Shown: piece after piece, positions 54,022 to 60,954 of the stretch
Layout of the letters: each line of letters begins with the position of its first letter
How positions within the stretch are numbered: position 1 is the first letter of the stretch
NCBI GenBank assembly: GCA_025934495.1
Contig: JAICXY010000008.1
Span: 1 to 60,954 of the forward strand
Length of the DNA stretch: 60,954 bases
Reading direction: 5' to 3'
Source: Candidatus Nitrosocosmicus sp.
GTDB taxonomy: Archaea; Thermoproteota; Nitrososphaeria; Nitrososphaerales; Nitrososphaeraceae
The notes under the pieces: model-generated
Database searches by the model: none
The model's input: the letters and a program-made list of their open reading frames with translations, nothing else
What the model was told of the DNA's origin: nothing
Program-made: the position numbers and the translations under genes

Positions 54022-54522
54022 TTCACTACATTATATATATGTTACAAGTATTATTTATGTATTGTTATTAATTTTTTAAATAATTTTTTTAACTTTATTA
54101 GAAATATGATAGAATAATCTCAATAAAATTTATAATTGTTTAATTAATTATTTATTGTCTTTTTAAATGTGTTTCTCATTCTTAATAACAAATCATAAAA
54201 ATTTGGATGATAAATCTTTGGATAACTTCAATTACCGTAAGTGATATGGATAACTGGAGAATTTTTTTTTAGGTTTAGATTTTCTATCAATTTCTCTATT
54301 GTGGTATGAATGTAAATTCTTATTTTGATGTATGATAAAATTGATAATTTTTATGTTAATTATACTTCTGTATCGAATCAATAGACCGAGTTTTCCTGAT
54401 ATTGAAAAAGATATCACTTAATTAGTAAACCAGTATATAAACTTCATAATAAATGAATATGTGATATATCTTTATATGAATATTATAAAAAATTTAAGTA
54501 TTTATTTTCCAACGTTATTATT
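54022..54522. other. Intergenic stretch between divergent genes
   Basis: Very AT-rich. A 61-codon minus-strand frame (54232-54417) has no protein-like features. A TATA-like tract (gatatatctttatatgaat, 54463-54481) lies about 45 bases before the next gene. Confidence 0.4.
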
Positions 54523-54783
54523 ATGAATTTAAAAATAATCGGCATGGCCTTCATTGCATCATTGATATTTTTCGTTATATCTACTGCACCTACAATTTTA
54601 ATGTTAAACAAAGTATTTGCAAAAGGTATTTTCAATAAGAATAATAATGTCAATATCCAAGGAGGAAAGAACATTGGTAATATTTTAGGTCTACTTTTTG
54701 GTAATCCTGCTACTACTAGTAGTAACACACCAACACCAACTAGTGAAAGTACTGAAAATTATGGCTCGCATCATCATAAGTAG
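54523..54783 (+). CDS. Small secreted or membrane-anchored protein
   Basis: Eighty-six residues: an N-terminal hydrophobic helix (about 5-28) ending near VFAKG, a Gly/Asn-rich middle (FNKNNNVNIQGGKNIGNILG) and a Ser/Thr tail ending HHHK. Signal-peptide proteins of this size are common here. Function unknown; the terminal His cluster might bind metal. Confidence 0.6.
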   Translation: MNLKIIGMAFIASLIFFVISTAPTILMLNKVFAKGIFNKNNNVNIQGGKNIGNILGLLFGNPATTSSNTPTPTSESTENYGSHHHK

Positions 54784-55359
54784 AAATGAATTAACATTGT
54801 TTTAAATACATCCAAACTGTACCTTCAATGAGAATAGATGATAATAATTAAGATCTACAAAAATATTGTGTCAATTCCATTTTTTAGTTTTATTCAAATT
54901 TTTTAATATGTAATATATTTATTGATAGGTGTTTCCTGAAATAAACTAACACTTGGTCAAGAAATATCTGATTAATTTACATATCATGCTTTTGGATACT
55001 TGAATTCTTTTGTATATATTCTACCTAATTATAGTTCTTGAATGGAATGTGACGTTGTTCATGGTACATTCCTAAATCTCGATTCTTTATCATATGAGCA
55101 TAGTACTATATTATAAAATATTCTTATGGATTGCTAGTAGTTTTGGCGGTCCATTTGTTATTATACCTGTCGTACATGAATGAACTTTATGATTTTTATA
55201 ATTATTATGTATATCATTCTTATGATCATTCCATTAAATATGCCTCTACAATGAATTAAATTAAACGGGAATGATTATTCCAATTTTGACTAATAACTTG
55301 ATCAATGGTTATTCTCATCTTCTTTATTTTTATTATATTTTACTTAAATAAAATAATAA
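54784..55359. other. Intergenic stretch, one possible protein scrap
   Basis: AT-rich with no intact gene. At about 55080-55180 the plus strand gives YKIFLWIASSFGGPFVIIPV, a membrane-protein-like scrap too short to assign. Confidence 0.35.
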
Positions 55360-55863
55360 TTGTATTGCCATTTTTATAAAATTGGAATTTATATTCGATA
55401 TGATTTCTTGTTTGTATTGATATATGAATTACAAATATTTATCAATATCATTCATTTGATATCTTCTTTTATGTGGTGGAATATTATGTTTGTAGTTGTA
55501 TTAATCATAAGACCATTAAATAAAAATGGTAGTTTATCGGTAATTTTGCCAAAATTCCAAAAAATAATTTTATATTCTTCGATAGTTTCTATTATCTCTG
55601 GATTAATTTTTTTTGGTATCAATACTGGATATCAATATTATAAATTATTTTTTACACTTTGGGGTAACATAATTCTAATATCTGGAATATTTTCATTACT
55701 TGTTTTTTATAATATTTTATCTGGAGGGAGGCTCAGGTTGATTTTAATTAGATTAAACATGCCTCAGAAATTTTACAATCAAGTTCCGATAATGTTATTT
55801 TGTATGATTACAATATCTTTATTCTTGATGATCTTAGTTTCAAAATTGTCTATTAGTAAATGA
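55360..55863 (+). CDS. Four-helix membrane protein, CopD-like
   Basis: Hydrophobic helices at about 25-50, 68-88, 98-118 and 142-162. NIIHLISSFMWWNIMFVVVL followed by an RP turn resembles the first helices of CopD/DUF2269-type membrane proteins, where His and Trp are conserved. The first 22 codons look unlike protein and the true start may lie inside, for example near ELQIFI. A role in copper or heme handling is only a guess. Confidence 0.55.
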   Translation: MYCHFYKIGIYIRYDFLFVLIYELQIFINIIHLISSFMWWNIMFVVVLIIRPLNKNGSLSVILPKFQKIILYSSIVSIISGLIFFGINTGYQYYKLFFTLWGNIILISGIFSLLVFYNILSGGRLRLILIRLNMPQKFYNQVPIMLFCMITISLFLMILVSKLSISK

Positions 55864-56159
55864 TTTCTTTAAGAAATTCTAAAGGTTAAAAAATTACTTT
55901 TATCCTATAACTTTTTTATAAATGTATGTTGGAGTTTGTGTAATCAGGATTGCACAAAAATCGCTCTACTGCAAAAAACAAAGAATGCTGTAGAACGTCC
56001 ATATCCTTAATTCTTGGATTATAAATTTCAACTCTATTGATAATGTTAAAGAAACGAATCCATTTTATGTTGATAACGTTATATATAATAAAAATATTAT
56101 TAAAAATTAATACTTGTTATATCGTGCTGAAACCAAAATTTTATTACTGCATCGTACTT

Positions 56160-56675
56160 TCATTTGGTTATCATTACTGGACAATGGGCATAAGTCATAA
56201 TTCCCGATGCGGTGCTCCCTAGAATAAGTTTTTTAAATGCCGATCGGCCTCTTGAACCTGTAACTATGAGATCAATGTTTTCTTTTTCTGAGTAACTAAT
56301 TATTGCTTCTACTATTGAAATGGCCGTGATAACTGCTTCTGTTTTAATTTGTAGATTTACATTCTTGCATTTTTCGCGAATCTCATCAAACCATTTTTCA
56401 GCTTCCTTTTTAGCCTGATCTATCAATTCATTTATCGAACTTGGTGTAATCATTCCGGTCACAGTCTCGGTATAAAATGCAAAGCCAATCTTCGAGTATA
56501 AAACATATAAAGCAATAAGTTCAGAATCATATTTTTGAGCAATTTTAATTGCATAATCTGCAGCTCTCATGGATTGAGGAGACCCATCAATAGTAGCTAG
56601 TATTTTTTTGAACTTATTCAATTTATTTAAATGAATGGAATCCAAGATAAACTTTTTTAAATTTATTAATGTCAC
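56160..56675 (-). CDS. Universal stress protein (UspA family)
   Basis: ATP-binding type: KILATIDGSPQSMRAADYAI at the start and the nucleotide loop GSRGRSAFKKLILGSTASGI near the end, followed by HCPVMI. The N-terminal 20 residues precede the usual start; an internal start is possible, but only one Met is near. At 171 residues it is slightly long. Expected role: stress adaptation; partner unknown. Confidence 0.88.
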   Translation of the reverse strand: MTLINLKKFILDSIHLNKLNKFKKILATIDGSPQSMRAADYAIKIAQKYDSELIALYVLYSKIGFAFYTETVTGMITPSSINELIDQAKKEAEKWFDEIREKCKNVNLQIKTEAVITAISIVEAIISYSEKENIDLIVTGSRGRSAFKKLILGSTASGIMTYAHCPVMITK

Positions 56676-56891
56676 TCATTAGCCTACGATAAAGTTAAAA
56701 TATGCTTATATTGTTTTAGAAAAAATGTTTAATTTTAATTGGACTATTTTACAAGTACAAACTATTGTCGTTATAAATCTCATCTAAATATCCTATTGAT
56801 AACCATCTAGTAACGTAGATCTAGTAAAAACAAAGAATGAAATAAAAAAATTGGCAACTATTGTATTGTAATCGAATATATCAAGTCTATT

Positions 56892-57113
56892 TTATTGCTG
56901 AAATCTATGATGACCGTTATATAGAACTCGACCCGTATTATTTGGGTGGCATTTTCCATTGACACCTGTTCGTAGCAAATAGATAATTCCATCAACCACT
57001 TTTCTGTATGGATTAATTGGTTGACCAACTGTCTTGAGTGGTTTCTCCCTTGGAAGAATAGTCTTGATCTTATCCCATAATTCATCTGGAACCTTGAGTG
57101 TGGAGGTTGTTTA
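56892..57113 (-). pseudogene. DUF4096-type transposase fragment (N-terminal)
   Basis: The minus strand reads VPDELWDKIKTILPREKPLK, TVGQPINPYRKVVDGIIYLL and RTGVNGKCHPNN. That is the N-terminal DUF4096 domain of an IS5-group transposase (usual pattern: EEW..I.P.LP...GRP....R.V.dGI.Y.LRTG..W). The remainder is absent. This frame differs from the longest ORF in the interval, which is a shadow. Confidence 0.7.
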
Positions 57114-57205
57114 ATTTTTCTCCTTCTTCTAGATGAAGACCACAGTTTATCAAAAAAAGATCTATAATTCTATCGACTTTTAGGATGTGCTCTAGGTAAT
57201 CTAGG

Positions 57206-58237
57206 CTAGCTATTAATTCCATGTATACTTATTTCATGTTTGCCTTGGGGTATAAGTAAATCAATCTTTGATTTTTCTTTGTTATCTATAGTTTTTGAAT
57301 TATCTTCATGACCGTCTATTTTAATAGATATTGGATTTTTTTGTAAAGGTATTATTTGTAACGATAATGCTGCAGAGATTGGATAGATATTGTTTACATT
57401 TAATCTGAATTGATCAGTTTCTTTATCGTAATTTATTGAATCGATTTCCATAAATCCTGAAAACTTGTAACCTATTGTTTTATTTGAATTTATTTTGATT
57501 ATTTGATAAGCGTTAATATCCTGCAAATTCCCACCAACGCAACTATATGTAGAAACAAGATCTTTTACAATTCTATTTGGTATAAGACTAAACTTTACAG
57601 TTTCGTATGGTTTTATAAATGGGATTGTTGTTTTGACAGAATCAATTTGGGTGCCGTTTTTTCCATGAACTATTGCATATAGTGTTAAATTTTTTATTAT
57701 ATTAGGTGCAGTATTTGTAACAGTACCATACAGTTCCTTGGATGGACCCAAAAGTGCCTCATTATATTTTAAAGCAAATGTATTGATATTGGTTGATTGC
57801 CCATTTGCTTTTTTAATACTGTAAATATAGGGAACAGAACTTGAATTTATGTAAAATTTGCTTGGATTTATTATAAATTTAAAAGGAATTGGTTCGTCGA
57901 CATTGTAAATTGGATTTTTAAATGGCTGCTCCTTAATTATTTCATATTTTTTAGAAAAATTGTTATAAATATTTAACCCTAGTGTTACTTCTACGGGTGA
58001 GGTTAAAGTTAAATTATGAGGTGCTGCAATAGAACCAATTATAATTACCTTTTTATCTAAATCATGGATTATGGAATAATTCTGAATATAGATATTTTTA
58101 TGGTTATTATTCTTTATGACTACATGTGTCTGAGCATATGTGAAGAATGAGTTAAAACTGATTGAAAAAGCTATTATAAATAAAGTTAATGTTAAAATTT
58201 TAATTGGAATAAAGATGTAATCTTTTTTATAAGACAA
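57206..58237 (-). CDS. Secreted multi-domain surface protein of unknown function
   Basis: A signal peptide (hydrophobic 10-32, ending TYAQT) is followed by about 305 residues of beta-rich sequence. One repeat-like domain pattern (VIIIGSIAAPHNLTLTSPVE; LYGTVTNTAPNIIKNLTLYA; FIKPYETVKFSLIPNRIVKD) matches the FxLYD/CARDB style of extracellular immunoglobulin-like domains. No catalytic motif. Typical envelope protein of these archaea. The 5' flank (58238-58376) is AT-rich. Confidence 0.7.
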   Translation of the reverse strand: MSYKKDYIFIPIKILTLTLFIIAFSISFNSFFTYAQTHVVIKNNNHKNIYIQNYSIIHDLDKKVIIIGSIAAPHNLTLTSPVEVTLGLNIYNNFSKKYEIIKEQPFKNPIYNVDEPIPFKFIINPSKFYINSSSVPYIYSIKKANGQSTNINTFALKYNEALLGPSKELYGTVTNTAPNIIKNLTLYAIVHGKNGTQIDSVKTTIPFIKPYETVKFSLIPNRIVKDLVSTYSCVGGNLQDINAYQIIKINSNKTIGYKFSGFMEIDSINYDKETDQFRLNVNNIYPISAALSLQIIPLQKNPISIKIDGHEDNSKTIDNKEKSKIDLLIPQGKHEISIHGINS

Positions 58238-58376
58238 CTGTGGGTGATACTAGTTTTTTTTTATATTTATATCTTTTTTATAATCTTTTATTAAGTTAAT
58301 ACTTTCTATAAAAAATTGTTTGCTTTATGTCCCATAAAATTAATATGGTATATATCAAATTAAATTTAGATCTAAT

Positions 58377-58673
58377 GTGAAAATAATTAAATTATCCCCT
58401 ATACGATGGTGTGGATGAAAAAACTGATTGTTATATTTATTTTGGAGATGATATTATTTCATATGCTGGCAAAGAGAAACCATCTCAAAGTGAAATTGAA
58501 ATTATTGCTGAGGATGTTGTTGTAATTCCTGCTTTTATTGACGCTCATAGCCATATTGGGATGGCTAGGGCTGGTCAACCTGAAGATGACGATGAATCTA
58601 ATGAACATATGGAATCTGTTTTTCTTCTGGTTAATTCTTTACATAGTATTTATATGGAAATATTTCATTTACT
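58377..58673 (+). pseudogene. Amidohydrolase N-terminus, cut off by an IS
   Basis: A GTG at 58377 starts MKIIKLSPIRW, which then shifts frame into LYDGVDEKTDCYIYFGDD and IPAFIDAHSHIGMARAGQPE. The latter carries the metal-binding HSH-type motif at the first strand of an amidohydrolase barrel. After NSLHSIYMEIFH the gene runs into the IS6-like element at 58674 and ends in its terminal repeat. The other 300 or so residues are not found beyond the element. Imidazolonepropionase-like amidohydrolases are the nearest fit. Confidence 0.72.
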
Positions 58674-59358
58674 GGCTCTGTTAACTTAACAAAAAGCCTA
58701 TAGCTTGATGATGTTCTGTTTCCTGTATGACCTTCAGAAAACAGAATGTCTTTATATGGTATTGGTTGTGCTTTGTATTTGTATTTTTTGGGTTTGTCAA
58801 CTAGAAGTGTTGCCAAAGCACTGTCTTTTTTAAATATTGTCAAGAGGAGTAACGTTACAATCTGGAAATGGATTCAAAAACATCAACCAAGAATTATGAC
58901 TCTAAAACGAAAGCGAATCTATGCATTCATCGTTGATGAGACTATAATCAGAGTTGGGTCAGAACTCATATGGCTCTGGGTTGCAATAATTGAGCCAGCA
59001 GAAAACAAGCAAATTCTCGCACTAAATATATCCAAAGAGCGAAACATGTTTGTTGCTGAAAGATTTCTGTCAAAACTAGTTCATGCATATAGAAACCATT
59101 CAGCAGCAGTAGCAATATCAACAGATGGAGGCACTTGGTATCCCTAGGCATGCAGATTCGAGTTTATCACATCACATCCATTCTCCTTTTGAGAAAAGCC
59201 GGATTAAAAGAACGATGCAATATAAAGGATAGAACCGATAATTTGATGATTATTTTCCATGTAAAAGAAAGAAATGTAAATTAAGTCATGTAAAGAAATG
59301 GCTGAACCTGTTTGCTTACCACTACAATAAAGTAAAAAGCGCTTAAGTTAACAGAGCC
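58674..59358 (+). mobile_element. IS6/IS240-like insertion sequence, 685 bp
   Basis: Bounded by perfect 16-bp inverted repeats GGCTCTGTTAACTTAA (58674-58689) and TTAAGTTAACAGAGCC (59343-59358). It carries one transposase gene, now broken. The flanks (atttcatttact left, aattcgatatat right) do not match, so no target duplication remains. Four remnants of the same family occur at 185, 7655, 27540 and 39080. Confidence 0.85.
58746..59340 (+). pseudogene. IS6/IS240-like transposase, recently broken
   Basis: The first 133 codons are intact: LYFLGLSTRSVAKALSFLNI, VTIWKWIQKHQPRI, the first Asp in FIVDETIIRVGSELIWLWV, then RNMFVAERFLSKLVHAYRNH and the second Asp in ISTDGGTWYP. A stop follows (59147). 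The rest is readable only in shifted frames (SLSHHIHSPFEKSRIKRTMQ, FDDYFPCKRKKCK, HVKKWLNLFAYHYNKVKSA). The Glu of the triad is in the shifted part. Best-preserved copy of this family in the window. Confidence 0.8.
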
Positions 59359-59581
59359 AATTCGATATATATTCAAATAACTACAATAAATTACCATTTT
59401 ACTCAATACCTCGTTTAATAATTCTAAATCATTAGTAGATAATCTCTTAAAGTATTTAATTATAAAATAATGTTCTATAAACTTTTCAGGATTAAATTAT
59501 AGTATAAATAAAAAGGATAATATTCTGCTAGAAAGTGTAATACTACAAATATACGCTATATTTTGTAAAAACAATCACTAT

Positions 59582-59899
59582 ATGAAAACTATAACTAAAA
59601 AACAAGCATCAATAGCTTTAGTAGTAGTAGCACTTTCAGCAATAATGATAGCAGGTACAATCGTATCTAGCGCAGACAATGCCTTTGCACATAGACACCA
59701 CCACCACTTCTTCTCACATCACCACCACCATGGCAAACACTCTAGCATACACCAAAGTATTCATCAAGGATGTAACCAACATCAACATTCAACAGTTCTA
59801 ACAGCCGGTGCAAATTCCCCAATTTCTACTTCAGGTAATAATGCAGCAGCATGTGCAAACTTCAACGTAGGCGGTAATGCAGCTGCATCCCATCAATAA
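59582..59899 (+). CDS. Histidine-rich secreted protein
   Basis: A signal peptide (10-36, ending NAFAH) is followed by a strongly His-rich segment (37-70: RHHHHFFSHHHHHGKHSSIH, more His to 69). A Gly/Ala/Asn/Ser-rich tail with cysteines at 64 and 91 completes it (105 residues). The layout suggests extracellular binding of Cu, Zn or Ni, perhaps as metal buffer. No enzyme motif. Start ATG. It lies 220 bases behind the IS, whose insertion may have shortened the upstream region. Confidence 0.75.
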   Translation: MKTITKKQASIALVVVALSAIMIAGTIVSSADNAFAHRHHHHFFSHHHHHGKHSSIHQSIHQGCNQHQHSTVLTAGANSPISTSGNNAAACANFNVGGNAAASHQ

Positions 59900-59912
59900 T
59901 AAAAATACATAA

Positions 59913-59956
59913 AAAAAAGTATTCTGAGTATAATCAAATACTCTTTTTTATTTTAT
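59913..59956 (+). terminator. Hairpin/poly-T terminator after the histidine-rich gene
   Basis: aaaaaaaagtattctgagta is followed by taatcaaatactctttttta, an imperfect inverted repeat (AAAAAGTATT/AATACTCTTTTT) with a T run. It lies 14 bases after the stop. Confidence 0.5.
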
Positions 59957-59988
59957 TTTTTTATAATAATATTAAATCAAATCTGGAT

Positions 59989-60126
59989 ATGTTAGAGGAT
60001 AAAAATAATTCTGAACAGAAGGAATATGTTATAGCTTTAAAAAGAAAAAATAACGATACCGATAATAATTTTTATAGACGTACAATTATTTTGAAAAAAT
60101 TAATTAAAATGAGATTTAATTATTAA
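59989..60126 (+). CDS. Possible small basic protein, 45 residues
   Basis: ATG at 59989: MLEDKNNSEQKEYVIALKRK, then NNDTDNNFYRRTIILKKLIK and MRFNY. Highly charged, no motif. No other copy is seen in the window. It could be chance in AT-rich DNA; kept because composition is polar rather than Ile/Phe-biased. Confidence 0.25.
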   Translation: MLEDKNNSEQKEYVIALKRKNNDTDNNFYRRTIILKKLIKMRFNY

Positions 60127-60259
60127 AAGATAATTATGAAATAGAGATACAATATATTTTATTTAATCAGTTTGATTCATATAAAATATCTTATTTTACG
60201 ATATCTTCTTGTATCCATTTTATAATGTATATGATATTTAACATTGCTTCTCTAGCCTT

Positions 60260-60781
60260 TTACTCATTTAGCGTAGTAATATGAGATGTACTGCATTTTT
60301 TTCTCACAGTTCTAATAAGATTAAATTTTTCCCATAAATCATGATTATCTTTAAAAGACCTTCCGTCTATATCTTGAAAATCCTTTCCAATAACTTTGTG
60401 TAAACCTCCCTTTTCACCGCTAGACTTTCTAAGAGAAAAAATATCTGAAATTGTGTTAAATGCTTTTTCATGAGTATTACCAATTTTTATTAGTTTTGTA
60501 TTTAGATGATTTGCAACAATCGCTTCTAGTGCTACATTGCATATTATAATAGCAGTATTGAATTGATATCTAGAAAAATAATGGTAAGAATCAAGTAAAA
60601 GATTTTCATAGAAAGAAATCTTATCTTCATTTTTGAGCATCTGTGAAATATTTTCAAAAACATCTACTTCAGATATCGTAGTAATAGGAAAAAAAGGCCC
60701 GCCAAATCCAAAACTAGAACCTACTCTTTGTATCCCATGCTTATTGATAAATAAAATCGTGCAATTATGTATTTCTTCCAA
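60260..60781 (-). CDS. HEPN-like helical protein
   Basis: One hundred and seventy-three residues. From about 55 on it is helical: YHYFSRYQFNTAIIICNVAL, EAIVANHLN and, near the end, LWEKFNLIRTVRKKCSTSHI. The layout resembles HEPN/DUF4145-type proteins, in which a C-terminal R-x(4-6)-H motif forms an RNase site; here R..R-K-K-C-S-T-S-H fits loosely. Such proteins act in RNA cleavage, toxin systems or as helical adaptors. No partner nucleotidyltransferase is visible before the window ends. Confidence 0.5.
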   Translation of the reverse strand: MEEIHNCTILFINKHGIQRVGSSFGFGGPFFPITTISEVDVFENISQMLKNEDKISFYENLLLDSYHYFSRYQFNTAIIICNVALEAIVANHLNTKLIKIGNTHEKAFNTISDIFSLRKSSGEKGGLHKVIGKDFQDIDGRSFKDNHDLWEKFNLIRTVRKKCSTSHITTLNE

Positions 60782-60954
60782 TGTAAATTCTATTCACTTA
60801 AAATGAATCGACAATTGGATGAAATTTCTAATCTACAAATGAAATTTGAATATAATTTGTGTTTATATGATAAATAACATCATATTTTAGATATAATACT
60901 TTGGTAAATAAAGGTCATGTAAATTCTAATGCAAAAGGAGAAGAGCAGAAAAAC

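Noticed and set aside
54232-54417. 61-codon minus-strand frame.
   Set aside because: Located in a promoter-like AT-rich spacer, Ile/Ser/Lys-biased, no motif.
55936-55990. Short hairpin (ctactgc...gctgtag) as a possible small RNA.
   Set aside because: Seven-base stem with a mismatch, no promoter or terminator evidence.
56858-57085. 75-codon minus-strand frame.
   Set aside because: Wrong frame; the real coding trace (DUF4096 transposase fragment) is in another frame of the same strand.
1-60954. CRISPR array or cas genes.
   Set aside because: No regularly spaced repeats of 24-37 bases and no Cas-like protein seen.

Overview
The window reads as a chromosomal segment of an ammonia-oxidizing-type archaeon (Thaumarchaeota/Nitrososphaeria), most like the soil Nitrososphaera/Nitrosocosmicus group. 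It is AT-rich. It carries ribosomal protein L21e next to RNA polymerase subunit Rpo4/F, DUF655 and KsgA, a RadA recombinase, an F420-dependent NADP reductase and many TTG/GTG starts. It also has a copper-rich terminal oxidase locus, many signal-peptide proteins and AT-rich TATA boxes about 25 bases before starts. No amo, nir or CRISPR genes are present, so the placement is an inference from gene content.

Layout. 1-3.4 kb: transposase remnants, then a complete Zn/Mn ABC importer (znuA-znuC-znuB). 3.6-13 kb: a mobile-element graveyard with an alcohol dehydrogenase, a zinc-ribbon protein, a secreted protein, tRNA-Arg(TCG) and a decayed tyrosine recombinase beside the tRNA. At 9.2-12.1 kb one transposase gene is split by a 2.3-kb insert that may be bounded by a 7-bp target duplication. 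14-17.7 kb: chorismate mutase, a class I aminotransferase, F420:NADP reductase and a histidine phosphatase. 17.8-23.2 kb: terminal oxidase locus (split CoxB with a plastocyanin-like tail, CoxA, membrane cupredoxin, half-size heme A synthase, conserved membrane protein). 23.7-28.5 kb: small housekeeping and hypothetical genes including SerA and a phosphoribosyltransferase.

29-34 kb is the most unusual part. It has a frameshifted proteasome-beta-like gene and a 2.77-kb insertion element (31063-33833) with two-tier terminal inverted repeats. The element has a SWIM-zinc-finger transposase in its middle and five small passenger genes, one AbrB-like. Four AGGTAT/ATACCT half-sites lie between the transposase and the AbrB gene. 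The right end of the element abuts the sufB promoter. 33.8-38.9 kb: SufB, SufD and two Rieske ferredoxins; no sufC is in the window. 39.6-42.7 kb: a nitroreductase, an HD-phosphodiesterase/GNAT fusion and a decayed PRC-barrel-like gene.

42.8-50 kb: a seven-gene minus-strand tetrapyrrole operon (precorrin-2 dehydrogenase, hemA, hemB, hemL, hemC, SUMT, hemD) covering glutamyl-tRNA to uroporphyrinogen III and precorrin-2/sirohydrochlorin. hemC has no ATG/GTG/TTG start before its conserved N-terminus. 50-53.5 kb: radA, then rpl21e-rpoF-DUF655-ksgA. 53.6-61 kb: envelope and stress proteins, an amidohydrolase cut off by an IS6-like element, a histidine-rich secreted protein and a HEPN-like protein.

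The heme operon and heme A synthase would supply the oxidase, SufBD and the Rieske proteins handle Fe-S clusters, and the Zn/Mn importer and cupredoxins handle metal supply. Pieces of at least five transposase families occur in more than fifteen places.
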